Shown: piece after piece, positions 21,856 through 32,202 of the stretch
Numbering within the stretch: the first letter of the stretch is position 1
How the letters are laid out: each line of letters opens with the position of its first letter
Assembly: GCA_913020245.1 (NCBI GenBank)
Contig: CAJWAD010000005.1
Span: 1 to 64,000 of the forward strand
DNA: 64,000 nt
Source of the DNA: an uncultured Oleiphilus sp.
GTDB taxonomy: Bacteria > Pseudomonadota > Gammaproteobacteria > Pseudomonadales > Oleiphilaceae
Direction: 5' to 3'
Notes under the pieces: generated by a model
The model's database searches: none
Seen by the model: only the letters and a program-made list of their open reading frames with translations
What the model was told of the DNA's origin: nothing
Position numbers and translations under genes: made by a program

Positions 21856-22542
21856 CTATGTCGTACCCAACTGTTGCATTATTAACTGAACACTATTCTT
21901 TATGCCTGGGATAGACCATAGACCGATAATTACCATCGATACTCCAGCAAGTTGCTTAAAGCGTTTGTGACGCAAGATATGGCTCGCGCGAGCGCTGAGT
22001 AAAGCGCTGCCTAGCATCGATGGCAATGTGCCGAGGCCAAAGCACACCATGACGAGGGTCGAGTTGATCACTGAGGCTTGGGCCGCTGCCCAGATAAGTG
22101 CAGAGTAAACCAGGCCACAGGGTAGCCATCCCCAAACCATGCCAAGTAGAAGTGCTTGTGTTTGTGAGCGGGGTGGAAGATAGCGTTTGCCGAGTGGCTG
22201 AATATATTGCCACGCGCGAGCGCCAAGTTTTTCTGTGAGGATCAACGCGTTGAACCAGCCTCCAATATAGACCCCCAACAAAATAAGCATTACTGCAGCA
22301 AGGAAACGCAGTGATGTGAGCAAGCCAAGGTATTCGCTAAACCAAAAGCCAATCAATCCTACACTGAGGCCAGCGACTGCATAAGAGCTCAGGCGGCCTA
22401 GATGATAACTGAGCAAATAACTCTGGCTTTGATCGCGTGAATTCAAAGCAAAAGCGATGGAAAGCCCACCACACATACCAAGGCAATGTCCTGAACCAAG
22501 AATGCCGAGCATAAACGCGGAGCTTAGTATCGCTATATCCAT
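21856..22542 (-). CDS. TauE/SafE-like membrane protein of the cbb3 oxidase cluster
   Basis: 228 aa; GSGHCLGMCGGLSIAF and WGWLPCGLVYSAL motifs, polytopic; directly downstream of ccoS. Confidence 0.85.
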   Translation of the reverse strand: MDIAILSSAFMLGILGSGHCLGMCGGLSIAFALNSRDQSQSYLLSYHLGRLSSYAVAGLSVGLIGFWFSEYLGLLTSLRFLAAVMLILLGVYIGGWFNALILTEKLGARAWQYIQPLGKRYLPPRSQTQALLLGMVWGWLPCGLVYSALIWAAAQASVINSTLVMVCFGLGTLPSMLGSALLSARASHILRHKRFKQLAGVSMVIIGLWSIPGIKNSVQLIMQQLGTT

Positions 22543-22550
22543 TGCTGGGT

Positions 22551-22766
22551 TTATAGGTCTTGCTTTGCAGAGGACGGTGGCGCATTTTTCCGGGGAGGTG
22601 CATCGTCATGCTTTGGAATCATGTCTTCATCATCATCAAATAAAATGCTATGCCCGGGGCCCTCAAGGTCATCATATTGACCATTTTTAATTGCCCATCC
22701 GAATAATGTGATGGCAAGCGTAATCAGTATCACTGAAATAGGAACCAAAATGTATAGAATTTCCAT
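22551..22766 (-). CDS. ccoS: cbb3-type cytochrome oxidase assembly protein CcoS
   Basis: 71 aa; MEILYILVPISVILITLAITLFGWAIKNGQYDDLEGPGHSILFDDD. Confidence 0.93.
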   Translation of the reverse strand: MEILYILVPISVILITLAITLFGWAIKNGQYDDLEGPGHSILFDDDEDMIPKHDDAPPRKNAPPSSAKQDL

Positions 22767-22772
22767 AAGTGC

Positions 22773-25181
22773 TTAAGCTCGACGCAATCGTAAAGAATTG
22801 AAGACCACTAAGAGTGAGCTTAGTGACATGCCTAATGCAGCAAAGTAAGGAGGCACAAAGCCACTCGCAGCCAAAGGTAGCATGAGCAGGTTATAACTAA
22901 ATGCCCATATCATGTTCTGCTGAATAATCTTACGCGTCTTACGGGAACAATGAAATGCTAGGCTGAGCGCTTGAAGGCTATCGCTTAAGATCAACGCGTC
23001 CGAATTCAGTTTAGTCAGATCACTGGCGTTGTTCATCGCAATAGAAAGACGCGCTTGTGAGAGTACCGGCAGGTCGTTGATCCCATCGCCGACCATCACC
23101 ACATTAGCGCCATGTTTTTGAAGATTGCTTACATAAGCGAGTTTTTGTTCGGGGCTCTGCTCTGCAGCGTAATTTGAAATATTTAACTGATGTGCAATTT
23201 GCGACACGGCGGTGGCATGGTCACCGCTCAATATATGGATGTTCAAGCCAGATTGCTGCAAGGTTGTCACGCAATCAGCCGCATCCTCTCTCAGGCTATC
23301 GGAAAGTTCAAAGTGAGCCAGTAGTCGTGTGTCAGTCGCTAGAAATACCGATGGTCCATTTGCACTCTGTTTAAGGTGCTTGTGATGGCCAATTTGCGTG
23401 GCAATGTACTTTGCACTGCCTAAAAAATAGGTGCTGCCTTGGAAACAGCCGGTGACACCTGAGCCAATCACATTGCTCACCTCACTTGCTTTTGTCTTAA
23501 AATAGTCATTAAAAGCATGGGCGATGGGGTGCGCTGAATCTACTTCTAGGGCGGCCGCAATGCAGAGCGCTTGCGCCTCGGATATTTCTGGCTCACAGAG
23601 GATGCGTTGCACAGATAGTTGGCCTTTAGTTAATGTGCCCGTCTTATCAAAAATGAGATCAGTTGCGCTATAGAACGCCTCCAACGTGTGGCCTTTCGTG
23701 GATAGAAAACCATGCTTACGCAAGAAGCTGGTCACCGCTGTCAGGGCGGTCGGGGTTGCCAGCGATAATGCACAAGGGCAGGTAACGACCAGCACAGACA
23801 GTACGATAGCGAATGCGAGGTCAGCATTGACGTTATACCAGTAAATACCGCTTAAACTGGTTGCCAACAGTACAAAAGCAACGAAGTAACTGGCAACTCT
23901 ATCTGCTAATTGCTGAGTATGAGGCTTGTTAGATTGAGCTCTTTGCAGCAAACGGACAATCGATGCCACGCGACTTTCTTTTGGTATTGCGCAGATTTCA
24001 ACTGTTATGTTTGCTTCAATATTTGATGTACCACCATGCACTTTGTCGCCAACTGATTTGTTGACAGGAAGGTATTCGCCACTGAGTGCAGATTCATCAA
24101 AATGACTTTTTCCAGAGACAATGAAGCCGTCAGCAGCGGCGACTTCGCCTTGTTTCACGAGTAGTAAATCGCCAATGCAAAGACGATGCGCAACGACGCT
24201 TTCCTCTTTATTACCAACGATACGTGTCGCAGTCTCAGGCATTAGTTCGTCGAATTCAGCTTCATCGTTGAGATACTTGTGCCGAGTCTGCATTTCGACA
24301 AAGCGACCCAGCAACAAAAAAAAGGCGAACATTGAAACTGAGTCGAAATAAACGTCGGCATCTATACTTGGTGAGGAAAACATCGTCGTAAAACAGCTCG
24401 CCATATAAGCAATAATGATGGCAATGCTGACAGGGATATCCATACCTAACTGTTTGGCTTTCAGCGAGCGAAGGGCTGCTTTATAGAAAGGCATGGCAGC
24501 AAATAAAACAACTGGGGCTGCCATTAGCATACTTACCCATCTAAACAGTGAGAGCAGATGATTATCGAGCTCGTTATACATACCCAAATAAAGCGGTATC
24601 GAGAACATCATATTTTGCATGCTGGCAATGCCTGCAACCGCGACGCGAAACATTGATAGACGTTTTTCATGTTGTGCGGTGAGTTTTGCTTCCTGATGCC
24701 GGAACGGTTTTGCTTTGTAGCCGATTTCGCGAACTTTGAGTAAGGTTGTGCTGAGGACGGTGACGTCATCTTGCCAAACGATATGGGCTTTGTGTGTGCT
24801 GTGGTTAATGCTGAAATCTACGATACCGGAGATGCGTTTAATCTCTTGCTCCAATAACCAAATACAGGCCGCACAAGTAATACCGGAAATGCTTAGGTAG
24901 GTTTCTTTATTACCGTTTTCTAGTGAATAGACAAACTCTTCTTGAATCAGAGGGTCATCATAAAGGATGAGCTCAGTTTTTTGACTGTCACTGAAATCTT
25001 CAGGTTTAAGGGAGGGTTGACTGCGATGTTTGTAGAAATTATCTAAGCCATCATTAACGATCATCTCGGCGACGGCCATGCAGCCATAGCAGCAAAACTT
25101 CTCCTGCTTTTTGTTGATCTCTATGGTGGCGGAAAAACCGGATGGAATAGACTCTCCACAGTGGAAGCAGGATTCAGGCAT
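22773..25181 (-). CDS. ccoI: Heavy-metal (copper) translocating P-type ATPase for cbb3 assembly
   Basis: 802 aa; N-terminal CFHCGE, GITCAACIWLLE, CPCALSLATP, DKTGTLTKG. Confidence 0.95.
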   Translation of the reverse strand: MPESCFHCGESIPSGFSATIEINKKQEKFCCYGCMAVAEMIVNDGLDNFYKHRSQPSLKPEDFSDSQKTELILYDDPLIQEEFVYSLENGNKETYLSISGITCAACIWLLEQEIKRISGIVDFSINHSTHKAHIVWQDDVTVLSTTLLKVREIGYKAKPFRHQEAKLTAQHEKRLSMFRVAVAGIASMQNMMFSIPLYLGMYNELDNHLLSLFRWVSMLMAAPVVLFAAMPFYKAALRSLKAKQLGMDIPVSIAIIIAYMASCFTTMFSSPSIDADVYFDSVSMFAFFLLLGRFVEMQTRHKYLNDEAEFDELMPETATRIVGNKEESVVAHRLCIGDLLLVKQGEVAAADGFIVSGKSHFDESALSGEYLPVNKSVGDKVHGGTSNIEANITVEICAIPKESRVASIVRLLQRAQSNKPHTQQLADRVASYFVAFVLLATSLSGIYWYNVNADLAFAIVLSVLVVTCPCALSLATPTALTAVTSFLRKHGFLSTKGHTLEAFYSATDLIFDKTGTLTKGQLSVQRILCEPEISEAQALCIAAALEVDSAHPIAHAFNDYFKTKASEVSNVIGSGVTGCFQGSTYFLGSAKYIATQIGHHKHLKQSANGPSVFLATDTRLLAHFELSDSLREDAADCVTTLQQSGLNIHILSGDHATAVSQIAHQLNISNYAAEQSPEQKLAYVSNLQKHGANVVMVGDGINDLPVLSQARLSIAMNNASDLTKLNSDALILSDSLQALSLAFHCSRKTRKIIQQNMIWAFSYNLLMLPLAASGFVPPYFAALGMSLSSLLVVFNSLRLRRA

Positions 25182-25186
25182 AACAA

Positions 25187-25687
25187 CTAGTTGTTATCCT
25201 TGTTAAGCGTGTACTCACTGATCGGCAAGACCACTTCCTCTCGAATGCGCCAGCTATCGTCGAATGCATAAATATCGATGTAGTAACGTCCTGACAGATT
25301 TTCAGGCACACTCGCGAAGAAGCCATTACTAGTAGGCAGTAAACGCACTTCTGTGTCCCGTTCACCCAGGGTTGGGTGCAGAATTTTCAGGGTAACGAAT
25401 GCTTGTGGTGGTAATTTATTCTCTGAAAATTTTAAACGAGCGGTGCCGTCTGCGTTGATGGTTAGTTTGGGCCTTAATTCTAATCGCTCCGCTAGCAGGT
25501 CTTGTTCAATCGTCTGATTAATCTCTAGACCATATTTGTAATAGTTATCACTGACGAGCGTGTCTCTGCCTTTCACCGCAACGGTGACCATAATGCTGCT
25601 CAAAATAACCGAGGTAATAGGGATGCTGAGCAAAAACCAAAGCCAAGGTTGTTTATACCATGGGACGATAGGGGCTGTGTTTGTCAT
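25187..25687 (-). CDS. ccoH: FixH/CcoH family protein
   Basis: 166 aa; WYKQPWLWFLLSIPITSVILSSIMVTVA, position between ccoG and ccoI. Confidence 0.9.
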   Translation of the reverse strand: MTNTAPIVPWYKQPWLWFLLSIPITSVILSSIMVTVAVKGRDTLVSDNYYKYGLEINQTIEQDLLAERLELRPKLTINADGTARLKFSENKLPPQAFVTLKILHPTLGERDTEVRLLPTSNGFFASVPENLSGRYYIDIYAFDDSWRIREEVVLPISEYTLNKDNN

Positions 25688-25717
25688 ATTGTCTCTTAAC
25701 TAACTATCTGGTTACGT

Positions 25718-27169
25718 TTATTCGGGCGAGCCAAGAAAGCGGCTCTCGGTCTCTGCTCGTAGTTTGCTGTTATCAACAGAGATCACTTCAAATACGATGG
25801 TATTACTTGAAGTTGTTAAATTCTCTGGGTTCACCTCAACCGTTGTGGGTAAATTAAAAACCTCGCCAGAAGCAACAGATGCCTCGCTCGTTGTCATTAA
25901 TCGAATACCTTCAAGGCCATAAACATGCAATTTAAAGCGTTGATCTTGCGTATCCATATTCATTATTTTAACGGTATAGGAGTTTTCAATTTGCCCCATT
26001 CCATTTAATTGATAGAGCGCACCTCGGTCACGAATAACGTCTAATTCGACAGGAATACGGGTAATGATGGAGCTCAGAAACGCGCCAATCGCCGTGACGA
26101 GGATCAGGGCATAGGCGGCCGCTTTAGGTCGCAGAATATGGCTGCGTTTACCTTCGAGGCGTTTTTCAGTGGTGTAGCTTATGAGTCCGGGGTCATATTC
26201 CATTTTCTCCATAATGGAGTCACATGCATCTATACAGAGTGCGCAACCAATGCATTCATATTGTAGGCCATCTCGAATGTCGATGCCGGTTGGACATACT
26301 TGCACACACATGCCGCAGTCTACACAATCCCCTAAGCCTTGTTTTTCATAATCACTGTTACGCTTGCGACTGCCGCGTGGATCGCCGCGCTCTTTGTCGT
26401 ACGAGACGATAAGTGTGTCTTCATCAAACATAACTGACTGAAAACGCGCGTATGGGCACATGTACAAACACACTTGTTCGCGCATCCAGCCGGCGTTCAA
26501 ATAGGTGGCTACAGTAAAAAAGCCTACCCAAAAGTAGGTCCATGCATTCACATCAAACGCTAGGATGTCTGGTAAAAGCTCGCGTATCGGATAGAAATAG
26601 CCAATAAAAGTAAGGCCGGTTCCAAAAGCTACTAGCATCCATAGGGAATGCTTCGTCCCCTTTTTGATAACTTTGCTAAGGTCATTATCGGCCTCGTCAA
26701 GTTTCATTCGTTGATTGCGACTGCCCTCTACTTTTTCTTCGATCCACATAAAAATAAACGTCCATGCCGTTTGTGGGCATGTATAACCGCACCAAACACG
26801 GCCAAAAAGGGTGGTGACGAAAAATAAGCCATAAGCGCATATGATGAGTGCGATCGCTAACAAGACAAAATCTTGAGGCCAAAAGGTGATCCCAAAAAGA
26901 TGGAATTGGCGCGCGGGCAGGTCAAAGTGGACGAGTTGTTGGCCATTAATTGAGATCCAGCACACACTGAAATACAGCAGCATGAGTGCCCAAAGTGAAT
27001 ATCTACGTAAGCCTTGGAAAACACCTTTAATTTTTTTAACGTAGATTTTCTTCCGGGATGCGTACAGTTCGACTGTTTTCGTGACGCCTTCTTGTGCAGT
27101 AGAGCTTCCGTAGACCTCCAATTTTTGGGTGCCGGGCTCAATATGCTTGACTGGAATCTTTTCCGTCAT
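25718..27169 (-). CDS. ccoG: Cytochrome c oxidase accessory protein CcoG (FixG family)
   Basis: Ferredoxin motifs CVDCGMCVQVCPTGIDIRDGLQYECIGCALCIDACD; likely start MTEKIPVKH (ATG 27169). Confidence 0.94.
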   Translation of the reverse strand: MTEKIPVKHIEPGTQKLEVYGSSTAQEGVTKTVELYASRKKIYVKKIKGVFQGLRRYSLWALMLLYFSVCWISINGQQLVHFDLPARQFHLFGITFWPQDFVLLAIALIICAYGLFFVTTLFGRVWCGYTCPQTAWTFIFMWIEEKVEGSRNQRMKLDEADNDLSKVIKKGTKHSLWMLVAFGTGLTFIGYFYPIRELLPDILAFDVNAWTYFWVGFFTVATYLNAGWMREQVCLYMCPYARFQSVMFDEDTLIVSYDKERGDPRGSRKRNSDYEKQGLGDCVDCGMCVQVCPTGIDIRDGLQYECIGCALCIDACDSIMEKMEYDPGLISYTTEKRLEGKRSHILRPKAAAYALILVTAIGAFLSSIITRIPVELDVIRDRGALYQLNGMGQIENSYTVKIMNMDTQDQRFKLHVYGLEGIRLMTTSEASVASGEVFNLPTTVEVNPENLTTSSNTIVFEVISVDNSKLRAETESRFLGSPE

Positions 27170-27254
27170 AAAGCGTAAATCCCATACAAAAGCGCCTTGG
27201 CGACACTCTGGTAATTGATAGGAGGGCGATCGCGCCACCCCCCAAACTTGCCTA

Positions 27255-28145
27255 TTACTTCGATAAACTCATTACATAAGCCGTCAATAAGTGTATTTTT
27301 TCTTCACTTAATTTGCCAGTTTGTGAGGGCATTACACCGGCACGACCATAGAGCAATGTGTGAGTAATGCGCTTTTTGGTACCGCCATAAAGCCATACAT
27401 TATCAGTAAGATTAGGGGCGCCGATTGCCTGCATCCCTTTTGCATCCGTACCATGGCAGGCCGCACAAGCGGTCTGGTACATGGTTGCACCGCGTGCTGC
27501 CGCAGTATCATCATCACTGCGACCACTGAATGACAAGAGATAATGTGCTAAGTCATCGACATCACCGTTACTCATGCTTGGATTGAGGCCTTTTACTGGC
27601 ATCGCGCCTTGTCGACCATTAATCAGCGTGGTTCTAATCGTTTCTGGGTCGCCACCGTAAAGCCAATCGTTGTCCGTCAAATTAGGGAATCCAATCGAAC
27701 CGCGTCCGGCTGATCCATGGCAGCTAGCGCAGTTATTCGCGAACAAGCGCTGCCCAACTTTCATTGCGTTTTTATCTTGCGATAGCTCGATCAATGGGGT
27801 TGCTGCAAATTCGGTAAAAATATGGCCATATTTTTCTTCGGCTTGCGCCACTTCTGCTTCCCATTGACCCGTTGAAGTCCAGTCTGCTACGCCTTTAAAA
27901 TTGCCTAATCCAGGGTAGATAATGTAGTACGCAAAGCCGAAGAAGCAGGTAATGATAAACATGTATAACCACCACTTAGGCATGGGGTTGTCGTATTCTT
28001 CGATACCGTCAAAGTTATGGCCTGTGGTATTTTCTGTTTCAACATCAGACGTTTGGCTTTTACGTGTGACGTAAATCAGCCATAGGCAACCAAATATGCT
28101 TCCCAAGCTGATAAATGAAACCCAAAAGCTCCAAAAACTAGTCAT
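27255..28145 (-). CDS. ccoP: cbb3 oxidase diheme cytochrome subunit III
   Basis: Two CxxCH motifs (CASCHG, CAACHG); likely ATG at 28145, overlapping ccoQ by 8 nt. Confidence 0.95.
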   Translation of the reverse strand: MTSFWSFWVSFISLGSIFGCLWLIYVTRKSQTSDVETENTTGHNFDGIEEYDNPMPKWWLYMFIITCFFGFAYYIIYPGLGNFKGVADWTSTGQWEAEVAQAEEKYGHIFTEFAATPLIELSQDKNAMKVGQRLFANNCASCHGSAGRGSIGFPNLTDNDWLYGGDPETIRTTLINGRQGAMPVKGLNPSMSNGDVDDLAHYLLSFSGRSDDDTAAARGATMYQTACAACHGTDAKGMQAIGAPNLTDNVWLYGGTKKRITHTLLYGRAGVMPSQTGKLSEEKIHLLTAYVMSLSK

Positions 28146-28323
28146 TTTTTTCTCTCTCTGTCTCACTCATTGTGCGCTCTGCTATTTCGTCATCATCGAA
28201 AGGCAGGTTGGCGGCCTCGTCAAAATCTTTCTTTTTTTGACCGTCATAAGCCCACCAACAAATCCCTAGAAATACGATCATTACTAGGATGGTTGATAGG
28301 CCGCGCAGCGTATTAATATCCAT
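28138..28323 (-). CDS. ccoQ: CcoQ/FixQ family cbb3 oxidase subunit
   Basis: 61 aa, single TM, between ccoO and ccoP. Confidence 0.9.
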   Translation of the reverse strand: MDINTLRGLSTILVMIVFLGICWWAYDGQKKKDFDEAANLPFDDDEIAERTMSETEREKND

Positions 28324-28331
28324 AATTATTA

Positions 28332-28937
28332 TTACTTGTTGCTTAGGACTGTGCCTAACTGTTGCAGGTAAGCGACAACCGCTTCAATTTCTGTTTTACC
28401 TTTGACAGCGGCAGAGGCACCAGCAATATCTTCATCGGTGTAGGGCACCCCGACTGTGCGTAAAGCTTCCATTTTTTTCGGTGTTATCTTGTGATTGACC
28501 TTGGCAGTAAATAGCCAAGGATAAGATGGCATTTTTGATTCAGGTACAACGTTTCTCGGATTGTACATGTGCGCGCGGTGCCAATCATCACTGTATCGAC
28601 CGCCCACTCGCGCTAAGTCAGGCCCAGTTCGCTTAGAGCCCCAAAGAAATGGATGCTCATAAACGTGCTCTCCGGCAACGGTATAGTGGCCGTAACGTTC
28701 AGTTTCAGCACGGAAGGGCCGAATCATCTGTGTGTGGCATGTGTTACAGCCTTCGCGAATGTAAATATCACGGCCCTCTAATTGCAGCGCTGTGTGCGGA
28801 GTTAAGCCTTCAATGGGTGTTTTCATGTCTTTATGGAAAAAAAGAGGCACGACTTCAACCAAAAAACCAAAACTTATGGCCAAGATGATCAGCGGGATCA
28901 TCAAGCCAAGATTTTTTTCAATCATTTCATGATTCAT
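28332..28937 (-). CDS. ccoO: cbb3 oxidase monoheme subunit II
   Basis: 201 aa; [24 protein letters not shown]. Confidence 0.96.
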   Translation of the reverse strand: MNHEMIEKNLGLMIPLIILAISFGFLVEVVPLFFHKDMKTPIEGLTPHTALQLEGRDIYIREGCNTCHTQMIRPFRAETERYGHYTVAGEHVYEHPFLWGSKRTGPDLARVGGRYSDDWHRAHMYNPRNVVPESKMPSYPWLFTAKVNHKITPKKMEALRTVGVPYTDEDIAGASAAVKGKTEIEAVVAYLQQLGTVLSNK

Positions 28938-28949
28938 TGCTTCGACCCT

Positions 28950-30377
28950 TTATGCTGCAGCTGGCACTGAATCCAGTGCTTTGGCGTCACGCTGTTTAAC
29001 GGTTAACCATACGTTTAATGCCATCACGAACATGCCTGACAGGAATATCGCACCACCAACAAAGCGAACCAGGTAGCCATAGTGGCTTGCCTCTAGAGAT
29101 TCGACAAAGCTATAGGTGAGTGTGCCGTCGGTATTCACCGCGCGCCACATCAACCCCTGCATGATCCCGTTCACCCACATGGCTGCGATGTATAACACGG
29201 TTCCTGCGGTGGCGAGCCAAAAATGCACATTGATCATTCTTGTGCTGTACATTTCTGCGATGCCAAACAATTTTGGAATTAAGTGGTAGGTGGCACCGAT
29301 CGAAATCATTGCGACCCAGCCTAATGCACCAGAGTGGACATGGCCGATCGTCCAATCAGTATTGTGGGATAAAGCATTAACTGTTTTGATCGACATCATG
29401 GGCCCTTCAAAGGTAGACATCCCGTAAAATGATAGCGAAACGACAAGGAACCGTAAGATAGGGTCTGTACGCAGTTTGTGCCAAGCGCCTGATAGCGTCA
29501 TCATCCCATTGATCATGCCGCCCCAAGAAGGCGCTAACAAAATGAGAGACATCACCATGCCGGTGCTTTGTGCCCAATCGGGTAGTGCCGAGTAGTGCAA
29601 GTGGTGAGCACCCGCCCAAACATATAGAGAGATCAGTGCCCAAAAGTGCACGATAGACAACCGATACGAATAAACGGGACGCTCTGCTTGCTTTGGCACG
29701 AAATAATACATGATGCCCAGGAAACCCGCGGTTAAAAAGAAGCCTACGGCGTTATGTCCATACCACCACTGCATCATCGCATCGACGGTGCCCGCGTAAA
29801 TTGAATATGACTTAGTGAGTGTCACAGGGACCACTAAACTATTACCAATATGGAGGATCGCGACCGTTAGAATGAAGCCGCCAAAAAACCAATTCGCTAC
29901 ATAAATGTGTCTGGTTTTACGCTTCGTTATTGTACCAAAAAACAAAACGGCGTAACTGATCCAGACGATAGCAAGCAAAATATCAATCGGCCACTCTAGT
30001 TCGGCGTATTCCTTTGAGCTAGTTAATCCCATGGGCAACGTGATGATCGCGGCCACAATTACCGCTTGCCAGCCCCAAAATACAAACGAAGCTAAGGTGT
30101 CTGAAATTAGGCGTGCCTGGCAGGTACGCTGCACAACATACAGCGAGGTAGAGAACAGGGCAGAGCCACCAAACGCAAAAATAACGGCGTTTGTATGTAG
30201 GGGGCGTATACGGCCAAAACTTAGCCAGGCTGTGTCGAAGTTTAGTTGTGGCCAGACTAGTTGTGCGGCAATAAAGACGCCGGCGGCCATTCCAACAATT
30301 CCCCAGACCACCGTCATAATGGCAAATTGTCGGACCACTTTATAATTATAGGTGGTTTGATTGATCTCTGTGCTCAT
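28950..30377 (-). CDS. ccoN: cbb3 oxidase catalytic subunit I
   Basis: 475 aa; heme-copper oxidase histidines ([28 protein letters not shown]). Confidence 0.97.
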   Translation of the reverse strand: MSTEINQTTYNYKVVRQFAIMTVVWGIVGMAAGVFIAAQLVWPQLNFDTAWLSFGRIRPLHTNAVIFAFGGSALFSTSLYVVQRTCQARLISDTLASFVFWGWQAVIVAAIITLPMGLTSSKEYAELEWPIDILLAIVWISYAVLFFGTITKRKTRHIYVANWFFGGFILTVAILHIGNSLVVPVTLTKSYSIYAGTVDAMMQWWYGHNAVGFFLTAGFLGIMYYFVPKQAERPVYSYRLSIVHFWALISLYVWAGAHHLHYSALPDWAQSTGMVMSLILLAPSWGGMINGMMTLSGAWHKLRTDPILRFLVVSLSFYGMSTFEGPMMSIKTVNALSHNTDWTIGHVHSGALGWVAMISIGATYHLIPKLFGIAEMYSTRMINVHFWLATAGTVLYIAAMWVNGIMQGLMWRAVNTDGTLTYSFVESLEASHYGYLVRFVGGAIFLSGMFVMALNVWLTVKQRDAKALDSVPAAA

Positions 30378-30442
30378 CGTTAAAGATCCATATTTTTAGT
30401 TTAGAAGCTTGAATACATACTAAGCGGGCTGAAACTACATAA

Positions 30443-30467
30443 TAGCTGTTCATATATTGAACAGCTA
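30443..30467. repeat. Perfect inverted repeat upstream of ccoN
   Basis: TAGCTGTTCA-tatat-TGAACAGCTA, 10-bp arms, 66-90 bp 5' of the ccoN start. Confidence 0.85.
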
Positions 30468-30668
30468 GGAGTGCTTTAAGACTAATATTTCGCCTACTGC
30501 AGCAGCGGGCGGAAGAATACTGATTGAGTCTAGTAAAATCAACCAAATATCTAACTAAATTGATATCGAATAAGGGCTAAGAGCGGACAAATATGTGCCC
30601 TTGCAACTCGTTGATACTGTGTATTCAGACGTTTGAAAGGGGCTTTGTAAAGTTATGAAAAATATGGC

Positions 30669-30956
30669 TTATTCAGGTGAATCAAGAAGTGTTATCTTTT
30701 CCTCTTTTTCAAGCATTAGACTGAGAACTCCCATTAGCAGTTTTCGTTCTTGTGAATTGTTCCAATTATTCCAATCCAGTTCGCTGCGCCATTTACAAAC
30801 GACGAAACGATGGCGAGAATTTTCAATATCGACGAGTGATTCTCCCGAAATAAAGCCTGGTGCCCTTACTGACGCTTGCAGAATCCCGAGCGCCGCATCT
30901 TCGTAATTGCCTTCCATTGTTTCAGCGATATTACGCTCGATGATTACGCGTATCAT
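30669..30956 (-). CDS. Antibiotic-biosynthesis-monooxygenase (ABM)-like small protein
   Basis: 95 aa dimeric ferredoxin-like pattern (PGFISGESLVDIENSRHRFVVCKWRSELDWNNW). Confidence 0.65.
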   Translation of the reverse strand: MIRVIIERNIAETMEGNYEDAALGILQASVRAPGFISGESLVDIENSRHRFVVCKWRSELDWNNWNNSQERKLLMGVLSLMLEKEEKITLLDSPE

Positions 30957-31037
30957 AATGTTCCTGTATTATTTCAATTTACGTTAACGGGTGACGCAGG
31001 TTTTTGGCGGCCCTTCATTTTGTAAGCATAGTTCAGT

Positions 31038-31286
31038 ATGAATAATTTGGAATATCAATACACACTCGATACGACGGGTCTTCTTTGTCCTGAACCGGTA
31101 ATGATGTTGCACGAGAAAGTCGCTGCAATGACTCGCGGTGAAATCTTGCGGGTGTTGGCAACAGATCCCTCGACTCAACGCGACATACCAAAGTTTTGTC
31201 AGATGTTAGGCCATCAGCTTATCGAGTCGTCAGAAGCTGAGGGCGTGTTTATTTTCCGCATTGCCAAGGCTACGGCCTCGGATTAG
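31038..31286 (+). CDS. tusA: TusA-type sulfurtransferase
   Basis: 82 aa; LDTTGLLCPEPVMMLHEKVAAM, C-terminal FRIAKA. Confidence 0.9.
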   Translation: MNNLEYQYTLDTTGLLCPEPVMMLHEKVAAMTRGEILRVLATDPSTQRDIPKFCQMLGHQLIESSEAEGVFIFRIAKATASD

Positions 31287-31308
31287 CACCACACAATACG
31301 CATGCTAC

Positions 31309-32175
31309 TCATGACAGTTGCTTACTTCTCATATTGATCAGTCCAGCACTCACAATGCATAAGCAGCCAAGGGCGACACCGAGCGTGATGGCTTCTTCCC
31401 AAAAGTACCAACCGAGTAAGGATGAAAATATTAACGAGGTGTAAGTGAATTGACCTACTTTTCCAGCTGACTCACGCCTGTACGCGGCCGTGATAAGCAA
31501 TTGCCCAATGGTAGCGACTGCCGCGAGTAGGCAGAGCATGGCCCATTGTGATGAAGAGGGCGGTGTCCAGTTTTGCCAAGCAAAAGGGGCGGATGCAAGT
31601 GAAGCAAAAATACTGAAGTAAAAAACGATACGGAGGCTAGGCTCACTATCCTTCATCCGCCGAATGGTAACCTTTGCGAGTGCCGCCAACCCCGCACCGA
31701 GTAAACCAATAGCAATTAAGTAAAGTTCGCTTGGGTTGGGCGATTGTGGGTCAGCAACAAATACGACCCCTAAAAACCCCACGCAAATTGCTAGTATGGT
31801 GTAGATAGATGAGCGTTCGCCCAACCAAAGTAATGCGATAAGTGGAATAAAAAATGGCGTCGTCAGCTTCAGCAGAATCGCCTTAGTAAAGTGCATATTG
31901 CCAAGTATGTAAAAAAAACAGCTCATCGCTGTGACACCGATCAACCCTCGCAGGGCATGAAAGCGGATGTTTTTTGTTTGAAAGCCTTTTAGGCCGGACG
32001 TCCACCATAGCATTGGAACGATAATGAAAAATGCTAGGGCATTGCGAAAAAACACCATGGTCTCGTTACTCAGATCGGTGCTCATGGTTTTAATTAAACC
32101 GCCCATTACTGCGAAGCAAAGTTCCCCAGTAATGACCGCAAAAATTGGCCAGTAATTTAAACGAGACTGCATCAT
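31309..32175 (-). CDS. DMT (EamA) family transporter
   Basis: 288 aa, ten predicted TM segments in two EamA-like halves. Confidence 0.85.
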   Translation of the reverse strand: MMQSRLNYWPIFAVITGELCFAVMGGLIKTMSTDLSNETMVFFRNALAFFIIVPMLWWTSGLKGFQTKNIRFHALRGLIGVTAMSCFFYILGNMHFTKAILLKLTTPFFIPLIALLWLGERSSIYTILAICVGFLGVVFVADPQSPNPSELYLIAIGLLGAGLAALAKVTIRRMKDSEPSLRIVFYFSIFASLASAPFAWQNWTPPSSSQWAMLCLLAAVATIGQLLITAAYRRESAGKVGQFTYTSLIFSSLLGWYFWEEAITLGVALGCLCIVSAGLINMRSKQLS

Positions 32176-32202
32176 TATTTTATCAGGGCATTCTTTTGGC
32201 TA

